64,000 nucleotides of DNA from Plasmopara viticola (taxonomy: Eukaryota > Oomycota > Peronosporomycetes > Peronosporales > Peronosporaceae), in assembly GCA_001695595.3 (NCBI GenBank), contig MBPM02000001.1, forward strand, positions 2,294,001 to 2,358,000, given 5' to 3'. The translations under genes were made by a program, and so were the position numbers. The notes beneath the pieces are model-generated. The model was not told the origin of the DNA. It did not search any database and saw only the letters and a program-made list of their open reading frames with translations. Below are positions 1 to 12,948 of this stretch, piece by piece (within the stretch, counting starts at the first letter, position 1; each line of letters starts with the position of its first letter).

Positions 1-27
1 GTACAACCTCATAGCGGCAGATTTTCG

Positions 28-2386
28 ATGAGTCAGCATAGTGTTAGCGAAGAGACTGATAGATCTATTTCATTCACATCCGACGGAGGACTCAGTGTTG
101 ACGGTATTTCGTCACCCTCGTCTCATCGAACCCGTTCATCTAGACGATTGAGTGATGGAGACCAGGGTTCTTATGAGCAACGCATTGAAGCGTCACTGGC
201 TGGGTATATTACAAGGTCACTTAACGTCGAGTCACGCCTCATGGCGGAATTACAAGCGGAAAAAACGTTCACAATGGACGACCTGGCACTCTTTGACCCC
301 CAATTTGGACGTGGGATCTTTCTTGAAAGATTAGGACAGAGTCTGCAGGAGCAGGAGGGAGGGGAAAAGTCGCTGGCTTCGTATCGAAAATCAACCATGC
401 AGCGAATGTCGACGCCAGCAGACATTACTCGCCAGGGATGGATTTCGAAGCGCGGCGATTTGGTCCCGAGCTATCGAAAACGTTGGTTTGTGTTACGTCA
501 AATGCCACAAGGTCCGATGTTGACATATGCAAAGGACGACAATGAGGGGTCCCCTACGAAAGTGATTGATCTTAGCTCAACATCGCGCTGTATGATTTCA
601 ACAGGCAAACATGCAAAGGAGCATGAATTTAAGATCATCACGTCGGCCGATTCGTCGCGGCGTGAGTTTTGTATGGTCGCGGCTTCCAGCTATGATATGA
701 CGCAATGGGTATGTGCGATTCAAAATGCTATCAACTCGGGAAATTGCTCGACCTTTGACGGGGCCTCTGATTTCCAAGAGTTATGGCATGACGCAGGCAT
801 TCAGGGATTTCTGGTCCGCTATGGCGTGCGCAAGTGTAGTTCACGAAATCGACTGCAGACACGAGTTTTGGAATTGAATTTTGCTGAACAAACTTTAACG
901 AACTCGCGACGTGGGGAGACTCTGACAACATTTGACTTTGCAGACATTCGAAGTGTATCGACGAGCAATGTGCGCACCAGGGGTGAAGAGCACGGCATAA
1001 GCATTGAGTTTCGAGGGCGGCATCGTTCGTGGCCGATTTTCATGGATACTTTGGAAGCAAGGGATGATTTATTTACAATCTTGCAGCGAATCGCCGACAA
1101 TGTGGTGACTGGTGATGATCTTGAACAACGTTCGTCGCGCTTGACGCTCAAGACTGGCCATTTGGAAACAAAAAATGCAGGACCTCATGCGACTTTACGA
1201 GGTCGGATGCTCGTCTGCCTTCATGAAAATTGTATCATGTTTTATCCGGCAGACGGAGACACATTTGCCACGCGACCGTGGTATGTCACCACTCTTAAAG
1301 GCCTTCGTTTGGCTGTTCGAGTAGAAAAACGTTTATTATACATTGGACGCATCGCACTTGCGTGCTCGTCCGTTGCCGAATGCCGCGCGTGGTACGAAGC
1401 CATATTAGCTGCCATGCATATGCCTGCGGAAATTATTGAAATTGAGCTAAAAGAGCGAGCAAAAATTCGTGCCGCGTTTCAGTCATGTGTGTTTCGGTTG
1501 CGAAAGTTACTGAAGGCGAAAGTGACGCCCGAACCAAGTGGGCCGCCGAGGGATCAAAAGATTATGAACATGATGATCGTCAAGCTTTGGGAGCTCGTAT
1601 TTCCGGGAGAACCATTTACATCGAATACTGACCCGAGGTGGCTAGAAATTGGTTTTCAAAGAGGAGGACCAGCGTCTGATCTTCGTTCAAGCGGCCTGCT
1701 TGGGCTTTACTGTCTTATCTTTTTTGCCAGCTATCCTTCCAGCGAGTTTCAGCGCATTTCAAAGCGAACACGGCATGGTGTGAGTGAAGGCAACATGAAA
1801 AATTATCCTTTGGCAATCGCGTGTATCAATGTGGCTTCCTTATTGACGGAAACGCTTGGAGTGGGTGACGCCGGTACGCATTCAGAAAGCTGTTCGCCGA
1901 GCGCGATGAAGACCTATAGTCTTTTTATTGCCCAGTGTGTTACGAAGTCGCGATGTTCAAAACCAGTAAATGCTTACTCGTCTTCACGGTCTCTTAATCA
2001 GTACGAGTGCTGGGACGATATTATTAACGAGCCATCGAATCACGTGTTTGAAATTATTTTTTGCCACCTTTTTCCCGTGTTGGACTCACTTTTTGTCGAA
2101 ATGGGAGCGGTGAGTTGCAGAGGATTATGTTTTATAGTGAATTTGATTACTGAAATTAGTCTTTGATTTTTTGCAGGGGTACATGGAATTTGGACAAGTC
2201 ATGATAGCGTTCCGACGGCGCGTAATTGAGATTTTCAACGAGCAGCCGAAGTCTCTGAAAGAGCTTCAGAAGCTAGCGAACGAGCCGTGCACAGGCACGC
2301 TTTCAGTGCCGACGGTCTTGACCAAGCAGCACAAGATAAGTAAGATTAGTATGGGCAAGAAAGAAGTCAAGGCGGGCGGTCTGTAG
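28..2386 (+). CDS. PH-domain and ELMO-domain protein (two exons)
   Basis: Two exons, 28-2109 and 2177-2386, joined across a 67 bp GT-AG intron in phase 0, give about 763 residues. The N-terminal 130 residues are Ser-rich and look disordered. A clear PH domain spans about 136-235 (QGWISKRG start, SYRKRWFVL strand, WVCAIQNAI closing helix). Two further PH-like blocks lie at about 255-360 and 375-470. The C-terminal third (about 510-740) matches the ELMO/CED-12 domain, with WLEIGFQRGGPASDLRSSG and GLLGLYCLIFFA. ELMO-domain proteins act with DOCK-type exchange factors or as GAPs for Arf-like GTPases at membranes; the PH modules suggest phosphoinositide binding. That role is inferred from the families. 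The start at 28 is the first ATG in the window, so a longer N-terminus beyond the left edge is possible. Confidence 0.85.
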
Positions 2387-4716
2387 CGCGACGAAAGCAG
2401 TCGAGCGCTGCTTTTTTCCTAGATAGAAGTTTGAGTTTGGTTGGCTTCTTGCACCGCGATAGATTGCCATTTCGCGAAAAAGTCGTGGAGCCACTGAATT
2501 GATGTAACATGAGTCTATTTTGACAAGGATATATTTATATACGACATTGCATTTAAGCTTATCATTTGTAATCGTAAATCGTGTCACGCTTTGAACTCTA
2601 CTGATAAAGCTGTGTGCGTAAAATTTTGAGTTTAGTGCAAGTGGAGAGACCCTTACGTTCAGTCTACACAGATAGCACTACCAGATCGATCGTGCTTGTA
2701 CTGAGGCATGGGCGGCTAATTATGCTGCCTTCCGCTTCCCTGGTGAGCCGTCGAACGGCCCAAAAACCATTTTTGCAAAGCTTAAGCTCGCGCAAAAGGT
2801 GCTTGGTCTACTGTTTTGCGTGTGTATACCGTATACACGACAATACTTGAAGTTGCGCACCGTCTTGGACGTTTTAAGAAGTTAAGATACAAGACACCTT
2901 GTATGTGTTCGTCGACATCACCTTTGTCTTTGCGCCTAAAGTAGCGCAATCGAGCTATCGTCATAATCCTTTACAAATGCATGCCGCCCTCCCCCACGAC
3001 TTGTTTAATATTACGAGCTCGCGTTCATAAGCGCCTTAGCGTCAACAATATTGTTCACATTGACTTTTGCAAAATAATTACCTTTGGAATATGACCGACA
3101 AACTTGTCGCGTTTTTAAGCTGTTGCTCTCACGTGAGTTTGATATTGCCTATTTCTCGTACCGAGTGACCAAGCTTTTCCATCCACTCTGCTCTTAGCGT
3201 CACTTTCTCCTTCATCTTGCAATCGTGGAGCAATTTTTAACTCATTTGGCAGGTTTTTCAGCTGGTCGCGAGTACTAGTAAAAGCTTCTAGGGGGATAAC
3301 GTGTTTTTTTTTTGCAACAATATAACGCATGGCACGCCAATAGTGACGTGCCTTGCGCATCGTATTCAAACCTATTCTCGATACATTAAAGGGCTGAATT
3401 CATACATCGACGATCCATTTCAAGCAGAGCCTCCTGGCGTAACAGTCAGTCATGCGCTTATCATTGCCAAAGACTGTAGCAGCCGTCGTGAAGCGTGCGT
3501 TGCCAAGTCTGGTGCGACGTTTTTGTCATGCCCGCTCACAAAAATATTTAATTGTCGCCTTATTCATATCTCCTTCAGTGTTAACGAGCAGCAATTACTG
3601 ACACTCACGAAACATTACCGATTTGATCTCGTGATCGAGTCCGATTGTTGTCTCGAGCTGACTCGACAATTGCAAACCAGCAACCGTGCGACTCGTAAAT
3701 GGTTTCATCACTTGTCACTGCGAGCACCACATGAAATCTTACTAAAGCAAAGACAAGAGCAACTGCCTCCGCTTCTCTACCTTTCCCTTGATTCCTCGCT
3801 TAGATTTCAATTTCAAACTTTCAGTGCACGGACTGCAGCTGACGGTTAGTATGACTATTAGATTTTGGTATACATACAAAATTGTTGTATTTTGCGGATG
3901 ATTGTTTTCCGAGTCTCGACTTTCCCATTTAACAAGCGCTAAACGTGCTGCATCAGCCATGCGTCATGCGCTACTGCAAATTGTAAAGATATGAGAAAAG
4001 GATAGTCGCCTTCGACGTAGCTATAGCGTCGCAATATGCGTGACCTAGGTCTATCAGTTGTATCTAAAGCGAAAAGCTCATATTACTCACACACATGCAA
4101 TGTCGCAAGCAATCACGAGTAGCTGTGATCTATCAAAAAAAGACAGCTATTAAATGTGAAGTATATCTTTTCCTCGTTCCACTACAATGTTGGTTCCATT
4201 GTTCGCACGTGCTAAGCAGTGAGGGTGTTCATCGTGAGAAGTGCAGAAATAAATAATAGCACTTAATACGGGACTTCAAGCGCGAATAGGATGAAAAATT
4301 AACAGCGCTACATCCAATAAATGGATTTAATTGTACAATTGTATCGCACGAAGAGTGGCGGTCGGCGGCATTACTAGGGGTGCCGCGTGCAGCGCCAAGA
4401 GATTAAGCGCGTACTAGTCGCAAGTTGCCGTGGCTGGAGACAGTGTGTCCACGACGAAAACTAGATCAAGAGACATGGCACAATTCAGTGCGAATAAAGT
4501 CGCAATCAGGGCTGCAATCGTGTTCACAATCCGTTCGTGATCCCCGAAGGCCGCAATATTCACACCATTGCACTGCACGCAATAGCACAATATTATAATG
4601 AAATCTGATTATTTGTTGGAGTCCACATGCTCGCAATGCAATTTTATCACAAATTTTCGACTCAGAGCTGATGATGACGGACTCTGATCTGATTCGGTGA
4701 TGACCACCAATTAAGG
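2387..4716. other. Intergenic stretch, no supported gene
   Basis: About 2.3 kb between the PH-ELMO gene and POP4. The only sizeable open frame is on the plus strand at 3301-3849 (182 codons). It begins in a T-rich run, has no recognisable domain and no clear splice partners, so I do not call it a gene. Short minus-strand frames near 3115-3369 and 3742-3960 are also unsupported. I see no tRNA, CRISPR array or intact transposon here. Confidence 0.5.
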
Positions 4717-5911
4717 ATGCCGCCAGCAGAGAACAAGAAGCGGCCGCGCGCTGACCTGCTTTCATCTCTAGATGCAGTATTTTCTTCTGATGCGCAGCCT
4801 GCAGCATCCAAGTACACGGCTCTGGCTTCAGTGCAAACGACGGCTAAAGGAAATAATCAGCAGGCCTACCAACACTCTAAGCGCAAGCGTAAGGACAAGA
4901 AGCGCGAGAAAAGCCGAAATGGGCAAGAAGGCGACAAGAGTATAAAACACAAAGTTGGATTTGAAATAGAAAAAGGCAAGGAGGTGGAGGTTGATCCGCT
5001 GTACCAGAAGATTGATGTGGAAGTCCTGGCAATCGGACTGAAGGACTGCTCTCTTGTAAGCGGCGAGATAGTAGTAGTAAAATGCTGACATTTAAAGCTC
5101 ACACTTTTTGTAGCACTTACAGATGAAAACCTCTACAAATTTGCGAGTGTACCACGAAATACTCAAAAAGTATCTGGAATCGGTGACCAAAGGTACAAAG
5201 GCAGGCCTTAACGCCGTTGACAGTCTTAAGAACAAGGTTTTGTCCTTGGAAAACCCTTTTAAGACGACTGCAGCAGAATCAACTGATAAACTGATTGCGG
5301 TCGCTAGTAGAAAGCAAACAGCTAAGCTGTTGAGTGCACGTCGACGGAGAATGTTAAACTTGCACATGCTTAGTCGAGAGATTACGTACGGCCACGCTGA
5401 ACAACTAAACTTTATCTGGACGCGATATGTCAGTCAAGTGATTTCGTCTGAATTAAATCCAGTCCAGCCATCTTGTGAGGAAGCACAGCGTACGCGGAAT
5501 GCTAAACTGCAGGCCAAGCTTAAGTATCTTGATCTATCTGGATGTCGAGTTGAAGGTGAGTCAAGCTTATGCAAAGTGCCTTGTCTCTGAAAATAATGTC
5601 TTTCGCAATTATACATTGCTTAGTCATTCAGTCTAGCAATCCGTGCAATGTCGGTCTCAACGGGATTATTGTCGCAGAGACTAAGCAAACAATGCAAATT
5701 TGCCGTCCTACGTCTTCTATCGGCAACAACATTCAGGGCCACATGAGCAGTATGTACTCATTTTTTCTTTGATATAATATTGTAGAATACTGACCATAAA
5801 ATGATTATAATATGAGCAGCGCTGGTGAAATCCCAATCGCGGTTTAGAATTATTATTAGCCCGACTCGAAGCTTGATTATCGATGGTGTCTGGGTCGCAG
5901 AGCGAACGTGA
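4717..5911 (+). CDS. POP4: Ribonuclease P/MRP subunit p29 (POP4/Rpp29), four exons
   Basis: Exons read as 4717-5055, 5114-5555, 5624-5749 and 5820-5911, all with GT-AG introns of 58-70 bp and consistent phases; the stop is TGA at 5909-5911. The N-terminal half is basic and low-complexity, with Lys/Arg/Glu-rich runs that may act as nuclear or nucleolar targeting signals. The C-terminal part carries the Rpp29 Sm-like fold: a LDLSGCRVEV strand, then SNPCNVGLNGIIVAETK and a final RFRIIISPTRSLIIDGVW segment, the same order as in POP4 proteins. The product is a protein subunit of the ribonucleoproteins that trim tRNA 5' ends and pre-rRNA. The last two exons are short (126 and 92 bp) and would be missed by single-frame reading. 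The exon 2 acceptor could instead lie 9 bp further on. Confidence 0.82.
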
Positions 5912-8900
5912 TAAAAGAAATGTTTGTGCTACCATTTTGAGATTCGTTCGTCGAAGTTTTGAAACAATGTTTCTTAATTAAAAGGCTTTCCGACAAGTTA
6001 AGTAGGCAAAAAGTTAAACTTTTGACTGAAAAAGCAGATCAACCAGTTGGTTTTTTTGATATGCACGCACTTTAGTCGCTTATCAAAATCAAAAGGACCG
6101 ATATGTATTGTATAATATACAACAGTGAAGTTGCCGACGGGTAGTTCGTCGGCATACAACATCCCGACAAGGAGCCCGTTGCCTCAAGTCAACTACCGAT
6201 AATTTAAGCGCTGCTGATTAAAGCAGCACATGCCGCAATGTCCACAGCAAGATAGACCACACGATTCGTGTCTGTTCCGAAGGCGGCCGATGAAGCAAAT
6301 CGAGTAATCAAGTATGTTCCCATTGAGAAGTTTTTGGTTTATATAAATGTCGACCCGTCTGCGCTCATAAAAATTAACCATCTACTGGTTATTCTTGTAA
6401 TTATGACGAACAAATTTCGTGTGCCGGTTAGCGAATGCGCTAAGCTAATTAAGATTTTGAAAGAGTGCAGCAGAAGAAGTTATTCCAGCTTGCCGATTTA
6501 AGGCGCTTAATATATTTTTATGAGCAAAAAGTGTCAGAAATGAGTGACGAACCTGTCGACACCGTTTGTAATTGCATCAAAGATTGAGCGAATGATCTCA
6601 TTTACTCGAGCGAGGATCCGGCAGATCCAGCTCGAGAAGCGACAAAAAAACAAAGTGCGCTATACTTCTTCAGACATATAATGCTATCATTTGGCCTGTA
6701 TCTTAGTGTTTGTGTCGACTTTCACAATATATTGGTGACCATACATGATCAAGTTCTATACTATTTGCTACAGTGTCAATCCCGCGACTCTTAGCAGTAG
6801 CTCATTGCTCAAAGAAGCGTGAGTATATGTCTTTGATCATCATTCTGTAATTAGAGCCATTTTCGGTTGCAGATCGTACTATGTGCGACTCCAAAATCCG
6901 ATCAGTCTCGATGTCTAAGACCTAATATAGCTATTACGCATATGTCAAACTATACTAACATTCATTGATGAAAATCTCTGTAGAGTATTCTTGATGAGAA
7001 CAACTATCTAGTATAGTATTTTCTAATGCTATTCGTTGCGCGTCCACCGAGCAATGTTACGATGATCAAGTGAAACTCAAACAGATGTAATTAAATGCTT
7101 TCACATCAAAAACGTCAACTGTGCGCCTACAAATATAGTGGCGGACAGTAGAGGCTCGGCCGTCTAAGAACTGCCCATTCAAAGAAGACTGCAGAAGAAC
7201 CTTCAGCTTCTTCAAGATAAGTTGTGCGTTCGCAAGGCTCGCCTTTACCAAGTTGTCCGTAGTTACCTTCACCTTTAAGCGATAAAGGGTTTAAGAAGCA
7301 CTGCAGGCGCTTCGATGTACACACACTAGGCTTCTTTCTACGCTTAAAACCAATTTCGCGAAGGATGGCAGCCATCCCTCCAATTGTTAAGACCAGTGGG
7401 ATGCTTTTATCGCCATCAATTAGGACAAGCGGAACATATTTATCGCCATTCCAAGAAATGTGGGCCAAGAAGACTATCAAGATTTAAAGCCTAAACGATG
7501 CGCGCGAAAATTAACAAGCTGGTACCTTATGGCGTGCATTCCCGTGTCAACAACGGGTAAACTTTGCCTGGCAGCCATAAGCGACTTTGACCAAAGCGAA
7601 TTGACACGTTGACGCTTAGTTAAAACGACGCACAAGCCGAAGTCATAGTTTTAAACATCGCAAACGACGCTAGACAGTTTTGGCTTGTCCGAAAAAACTA
7701 GAACTTGTACTCGCTGAAAGCTATCCTCGATGCTGTCAAAACATTACCCACATAATGTCCTACTACGATCTAAACGAATGCTTTGTGAGTTTTGTGTTGG
7801 CGTCTCTGAATTTGTGCAAGTAGCTGGCTAAAGCTAATCTTTCTATTAAAAAAATTTTGGATCGTGACGCAGGCCAAGCAAAAGCAATATTTGCCATATT
7901 TGTTCGACAACATATTTGTCCGAAACTATTCTTGTATGCTATATAAAAAGCTCTTAGTAACCGTCCTTCGGAGGAATACTCTTTCTAACTTTTCAAATCT
8001 TCGTGTATAAATGATCGCTTGATGAAATGACGGGTTGCTTAGCGCGAATGCGACACCGCTCAATCACATCTTGCCTTTCTAGGCAGGCTACAAAGTCCTA
8101 GGCCAGTTTGGTGTGGTCTTCTACAATTACCCGCACACAGTGTGCTGATATTAAACAAAGCGGCACAGTTTGGGTATGTGTAGCAAATTTTGTAGACTAT
8201 TTCCCTACGCCTTCGTAAGTATAAATCTCTATTTGGGGCTTTCCGTCATAGAACCGCCACCATTGATCTGTGCCGCTTCACAAAAGCCTTAACATCAAAT
8301 TGAATGGGCTGCAAATATATTTAGAGAAAGAGGTTCCTTCCCGCCTATGAACCTCTGGGGTCTGCCATCGATAGGTCTTACAAGACACAAAGTAAGTTTA
8401 TAATGTACGAGTGTATCAGCTTCATTAATAGATACCGTTAGATAACTATTCGGGCGCTCATAGAGCTTACGTGCGTCGTGCGCGACGATCCCCCTATATT
8501 TAAAGCAAGTACTTCTGTATTTGTATTTCCCGGCGTCATCACCACCACTTCACTCGACCTAGGCTGTATACGGCTTAATTTAGTCAAGGGGAGACAGAGC
8601 GTATGCTCGCTTCATCGCTCAAATTAGTTTGACCATGTGACTGGCAAACATCAAGCTCTGTAAAGTCTTACTGGCGACATTAACTATGTTTATTTATATA
8701 ATTAGCCTTTAAACACCAATTGAATATAGTTGTTATTTGATCTACTGATTTCGATCAGAATGTTCCTCTTGGATGTGTTAAAATCCAAGCATGTTTTAAG
8801 ATAACATGTTTTCCTAGGACATAAAGTCTTTGATTGTTTGCGCATCGTTCTCCATGTCAAAGAAGAAAAAATTTGGAGTTCATGTAGCTTTGTGTATGAT

Positions 8901-9679
8901 CCCGCCGACAATTTTTCTGCATGAGTCTACACATCTAAACCTTTCCATAAAGTTTTGCAGAGCTTCGCACATGTCCTCTTGCGCCAGTACAGCGCAAGAA
9001 GAAGTTCTTACGAATGACTTTGCTGAGATTCCATAACTGGCTCATAGTCTGGGCCAATGTCAATGTGCCTTTCGCTAACGAAGCATAGGACATTCGTCTT
9101 TCTTTTTGAGAGGTTAGGTGAACATGTCGCGGTGCATATTAGCACCAGATGTATACAGCTCACAATTTGCTCTAAAGCTTGAAGTTGAACTATAGACTTG
9201 ATGTTTGTATACTTCGATTATAAATGGTCAATTATTAATGAGTAATTCTACATGGTGGTCGACACATGGCGAATTTAATTAGCACGACCACCCGTCACCG
9301 TCTTCAAGACGAATGCCAAAGTCCGAAGCGTCGCATACATAGCCTAATGGTCGCGTCAGATTTGTAAAGTCGGGATTGATGCTATTTTTGCTTTTTTTTC
9401 AACGTTAAGTGTCCTAAACACAATTTATATATGACTAAATCGTAGTCTTGCTACCTCTGCGTAACTATTCGCGCTCTCCTGATCTAAGAAAATTGGCAGA
9501 GTTAAGCAACGCCATTCAGAGAGTATTCTTCCGTGCCAAACATATATGATTGCCCGTAACAGATCAAACTTTATCGCGCGTATGCACTCAAGCACAGCTT
9601 CAAAGGGGCAATGTTGTTTTTCACGTCCGTCTATTTGTGCTCTGCACGACTAGTAATGTAATGTATTACGTTATCGCGT
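5912..9679. other. Repeat-rich intergenic DNA with decayed coding traces
   Basis: About 3.8 kb, AT-rich, with no frame above 120 codons. On the minus strand between about 7560 and 8330, short protein-like stretches interrupted by stops and frame changes can be read, for example FSDKPKLSSVVCDV and QWWRFYDGKPQIEIYTYEGVG. They look like remnants of a decayed gene or transposase, but I cannot name the family. Elsewhere in the interval I see nothing supportable. Confidence 0.4.
7560..8330 (-). pseudogene. Decayed coding remnant of unknown family
   Basis: Read on the minus strand, several separate frames give protein-like segments of 20-60 residues, separated by stop codons and shifts. Examples are a segment containing QWWRFYDGKPQIEIYTYEGV near 8190-8290, one containing CVRVIVEDHTKLA near 8080-8150, and one containing LCVVLTKRQRVNSLWSKSL near 7570-7680. 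The clustering and balanced amino-acid composition suggest an old coding sequence, probably of a mobile element. I do not recognise conserved catalytic residues. The boundaries are approximate. Confidence 0.3.
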
Positions 9680-10735
9680 TGCCAAGTTATGCACGTGCTA
9701 GGCTCAGTCTGGCTAGTCCACGGCATAGAGTGGTGTCCGCATACGTCGGGTCTCGTTCGGCGGGCAGTGCATCCAGCACCGAGGTCGTGAGGGTCTTCAA
9801 TTTCTTTCGGTCTTGTGCAAGGGTACGTACCACTTCGAGGTCTTGTGCTGTCCGGAGTCGAGAGCCGGAGCCACAGGAAACAAGGTCGTGGTTGAGTGTT
9901 GAGGGGAGCGTGGTCCGGGGACGTCCGCGCCATTTTGCTGCGGTGGAGAAGAAGTAGGCACGCATCTGGAGGTTTGCTGGAAGTCGGGATTGCGGCGAAG
10001 TACATGGCCAAACAGGCGCCAGCGAGCTTGTGTCAGTCGTAGTCTCAGCGGCCGCTCATCACAGAGGTCGTAGAGTCTTGCATTCGAAATGTGTCGTGGG
10101 TAGCGATAGCCAAGAGCGTAGCGAAGCTGGCGGCGATGGAAACTCTCGAGGCCGTGAAGCTCTGTACAGTCGAATGCGGGTCTTGGGTGAGATGAGCGTG
10201 GGGCGGAGCCAGACGGACCAGAGGCGGTGGAGCGCGAGGGTGGCCAGGGACTTGCGTCGGGATAGATCTTTAATATCGCCGAGGAGTGTTCTGAGCTTCT
10301 TAGTGTGGCGCCAGGTGTCTTCTCGGGATCGGGCGTGTCGAGTGGCGCCCGACGGGTTGCAGTGGCGGCGGATTTCGGTGACTTCGGTCTTGGCTTCTTT
10401 TTTTTTTTTTTCAGAGTTAGAAGGAAGTCAACAATGCGGTGCTCACCTCTATCGTAAATCTTAATTTCTCGGGGGCCAAGGATATCGACGCGGTAGCGCC
10501 GGAGATCTTCGGGGAGTGTTTCGTGCTTCTTGCGCTTCGAACCTAGAGAATTCACATTAAAGGAGCCAATCCGGATGCGGTTGGCGCGGTTAAGGGCGTG
10601 GAAGGGGGTTTGACCTGGTGCTGGAGACCGTCGCGTCGAGGGTGAGACTCGTTAGAGACCTGCAGATGCCCGAGAGCACCTGCCCCAAGCGCGCGAGCAT
10701 TTAGCCCCCGCGCTTGGAAGGAGCAACCTTTTCCG
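9680..10735 (-). mobile_element. Internally deleted non-LTR (LINE-type) retrotransposon copy
   Basis: Read on the minus strand, the element opens near 10590 with the start of an exonuclease/endonuclease/phosphatase (EEP) domain: GSFNVNSLGSKRK, then LRRYRVDILGPREIKI, where the usual Q-E pair reads R-E. After about 50 residues it jumps, at a poly-A run near 10397-10412, to the extreme C-terminus of a reverse-transcriptase polyprotein. That part contains FHRRQLRYALGYRYP, RISNARLYDLC-type sequence and RLTQARWRLFGHVLRRNPD, followed in another frame by KWRGRPRTTLPSTLN. The reverse-transcriptase core is absent and there are at least two frameshifts, so the copy is dead. It is clearly more GC-rich than the flanks. 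The 252-codon frame at 9797-10555 and the opposite-strand frames here are parts or shadows of this element. Confidence 0.78.
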
Positions 10736-12685
10736 AAAATGCACGACTAGTAACAAAAAAAATTATCAGAAAAGTGTCAGGGCATACATCTTTACAAAAG
10801 TCTTACAAAACGATTTGAAATCGAAGGTGCACTTTACAGTGCTTATAGAAAGACTTAATACTTTTAGAGCGTACTACCTGAATAGCTAACGAAGACGAGG
10901 GGTATCTCGCTTTCTCGCATCAGCAATTATAAATGTTCATTGATTACTCTGTGTGCTTTGTATTGTACGCTATATTATCTTAGATCATATCCGTTCCGGA
11001 ATTTGGTGTCTGTGTTAAGATAATACAAGCATCTGAGTTATTATAATCATACGCAATGCGCTCGTTGGCATTTGGCCTTTGGCTATCTTGCTAACGGAGA
11101 ATGTGAGGCTTTATCTTACTTGCCATTTCTGATTGCCCAAGAAATGGGTTGCTAATTTCAAGTTATTTCCTCGATAAAAGTCGCAACCTTAACGGGGAGT
11201 ATTTATTGCACACCTTTATTAGGTGATAATGCTGAGGTGACTTCGAGCAGGGCTCAAATTCAAGAAGTCACTCTTTGAGACCGCTTCATCAAATAGCGGG
11301 AGCAATAATTCTCTTTAAACGATTAAAAGCCACTTTAGCTTTACCATCGACTAATTGACCTCTGCCACGGACATCTCGTTCAGCTTTAGCACATTATAAA
11401 TTTAAGGGTGCCATTGTGTTGTTCAAACCGGTGTTTCTACTATATAGAGTATACAGTCGAAAGCTTTCATCATTTCCGATATACTATCCGTATTTGATAC
11501 AAGTGGCCTTGCGCCGTTTAATGAGCATCATGTGTCCCTTTTTTCTCTCGCGTCAGAATAGAACAATTTAAAGATGATGTTTTAGTTCAGCAGCGTCGTA
11601 CTTTGACGCACCGACGTTCATCTAAATGTACAGATCGCGAGAGTAGCTTTCACATTTTTTAACGTCTGCACTCCGTTTTGCTGTTTACAAAGTCGCCGAA
11701 AATCGTCATTTCCTCTGTCGCAAAAACATAATTATTAGTGTTGATAGCGAATTATATGGTCTTTGCGCTCTTAAAACTGTTTGGGTGATTCGAACGAGCC
11801 TTCAGAGCCGACAATTTTCTAACAAAGTGGTTCTGGATGGATATACGGTAAATATATTTGAACGTCCGTAATGGCTAAATCGGTAAGCGACTAGGCGATG
11901 AAGGGTCACCGGAGCGTTTGATAAATATAATGGCCTAGCTGACCACTACAATAGCATTAAAGTGGCAAAGCCCACTCCGGCCAAACGATTCACAAATTTC
12001 AGTGCACTATACAACGTGCACTTGGTGCTATCAAACAACACGCTCTTCTTGAAGTAGATGTTTGTGCAGACAGTATCGCGCTGCTAAATTTTTCAAAAAA
12101 GGATTTTTTCATCACCTTCCACTCAATTTTCGAGCACAGAGAGATGTGACGACAGCGGGGCTTCATACTCCCGTGCCATCACTTTTTGGGGGAAAAGGCG
12201 CCAATACACTGCTCTCGTGGCAAATTTTTTGCCAAATAACGGAGAATTTTATCCGCGATGCAGATGAATCACGTGTCTTACTCCTCTGCTTAGCGTAAAT
12301 ATATATAATATACCACATTAGTGTATACCATGGATAAAACCGGAATTTTCGGGTCCTTCAGAATCTCTGGGCCCAAGCCCAACGTACGCTGCCCAAAGGA
12401 CAAATTTATTAAGTTTAGTTTAGAAAAAAGTTCTATCTCTAGCTCACCACCTTAGATATCTTACCAACTTTAAGCTCATCCGTAAGACTCCAGCAACCTT
12501 GAATTTTGAATCTTCAGAAGCTTCGACACCTCTGAAAGTGCCTCCGCTTAAAAAGATTTGTCATGACACAACTATTTGATGAGCTGTGACCTAATCCTAC
12601 AGATGCGGTTTTCTCGACAACCGCGAAGTCACTCGTGACACCCTGAGCTCGACTTTATACATTATCTACTCTCTCTTCATGCTAT
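10736..12685. other. AT-rich intergenic stretch, nothing recognised
   Basis: About 1.95 kb between the LINE fragment and the copia element. The longest open frame (12062-12298, plus strand) has no recognisable motif. I see no RNA gene, terminal repeat or splice-linked exons. Confidence 0.45.
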
Positions 12686-12835
12686 GTTCTTGTAAATTAC
12701 ACCGCTGAATGCTCGTTGAACAGGCAGATGGCGTCACAGTATTTACAAGTACGTCACAGTTAGTAATTAGATTTGGTAGCCGTTCATTGGTCTAGATAAT
12801 ATATATTCATTTCGGGTTCTACTTTCTACTCAACA
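12686..12835 (+). repeat. 5' LTR of the copia element
   Basis: It starts TGTT and ends CAACA. The core ATGGCGTCACAGTATTTACA, GTAGCCGTTCATTGGTCTAG and the ending CTCAACA recur in the 3' copy at 16914-17019. The first 40 bp are more diverged, with a small insertion relative to the 3' copy. Confidence 0.8.
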
Positions 12836-12948
12836 GGTGAACAGCCGCAATATGCCTTCCCTCACAAGCAACGTCCTCGCCCACTATGGCTAACAAGCGC
12901 AACGAAGTCCTCCTATGAAGTGGTAATTATAATTACTGGGAGTTTAAC

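Noticed and set aside
3301..3849. Plus-strand open frame of 182 codons
   Set aside because: It starts in a poly-T run, has no recognisable domain, promoter or splice partner, and could be open by chance.
9550..9957. Plus-strand open frame of 135 codons
   Set aside because: Its 3' part is antisense to the C-terminal end of the non-LTR retrotransposon, whose protein is recognisable on the other strand.
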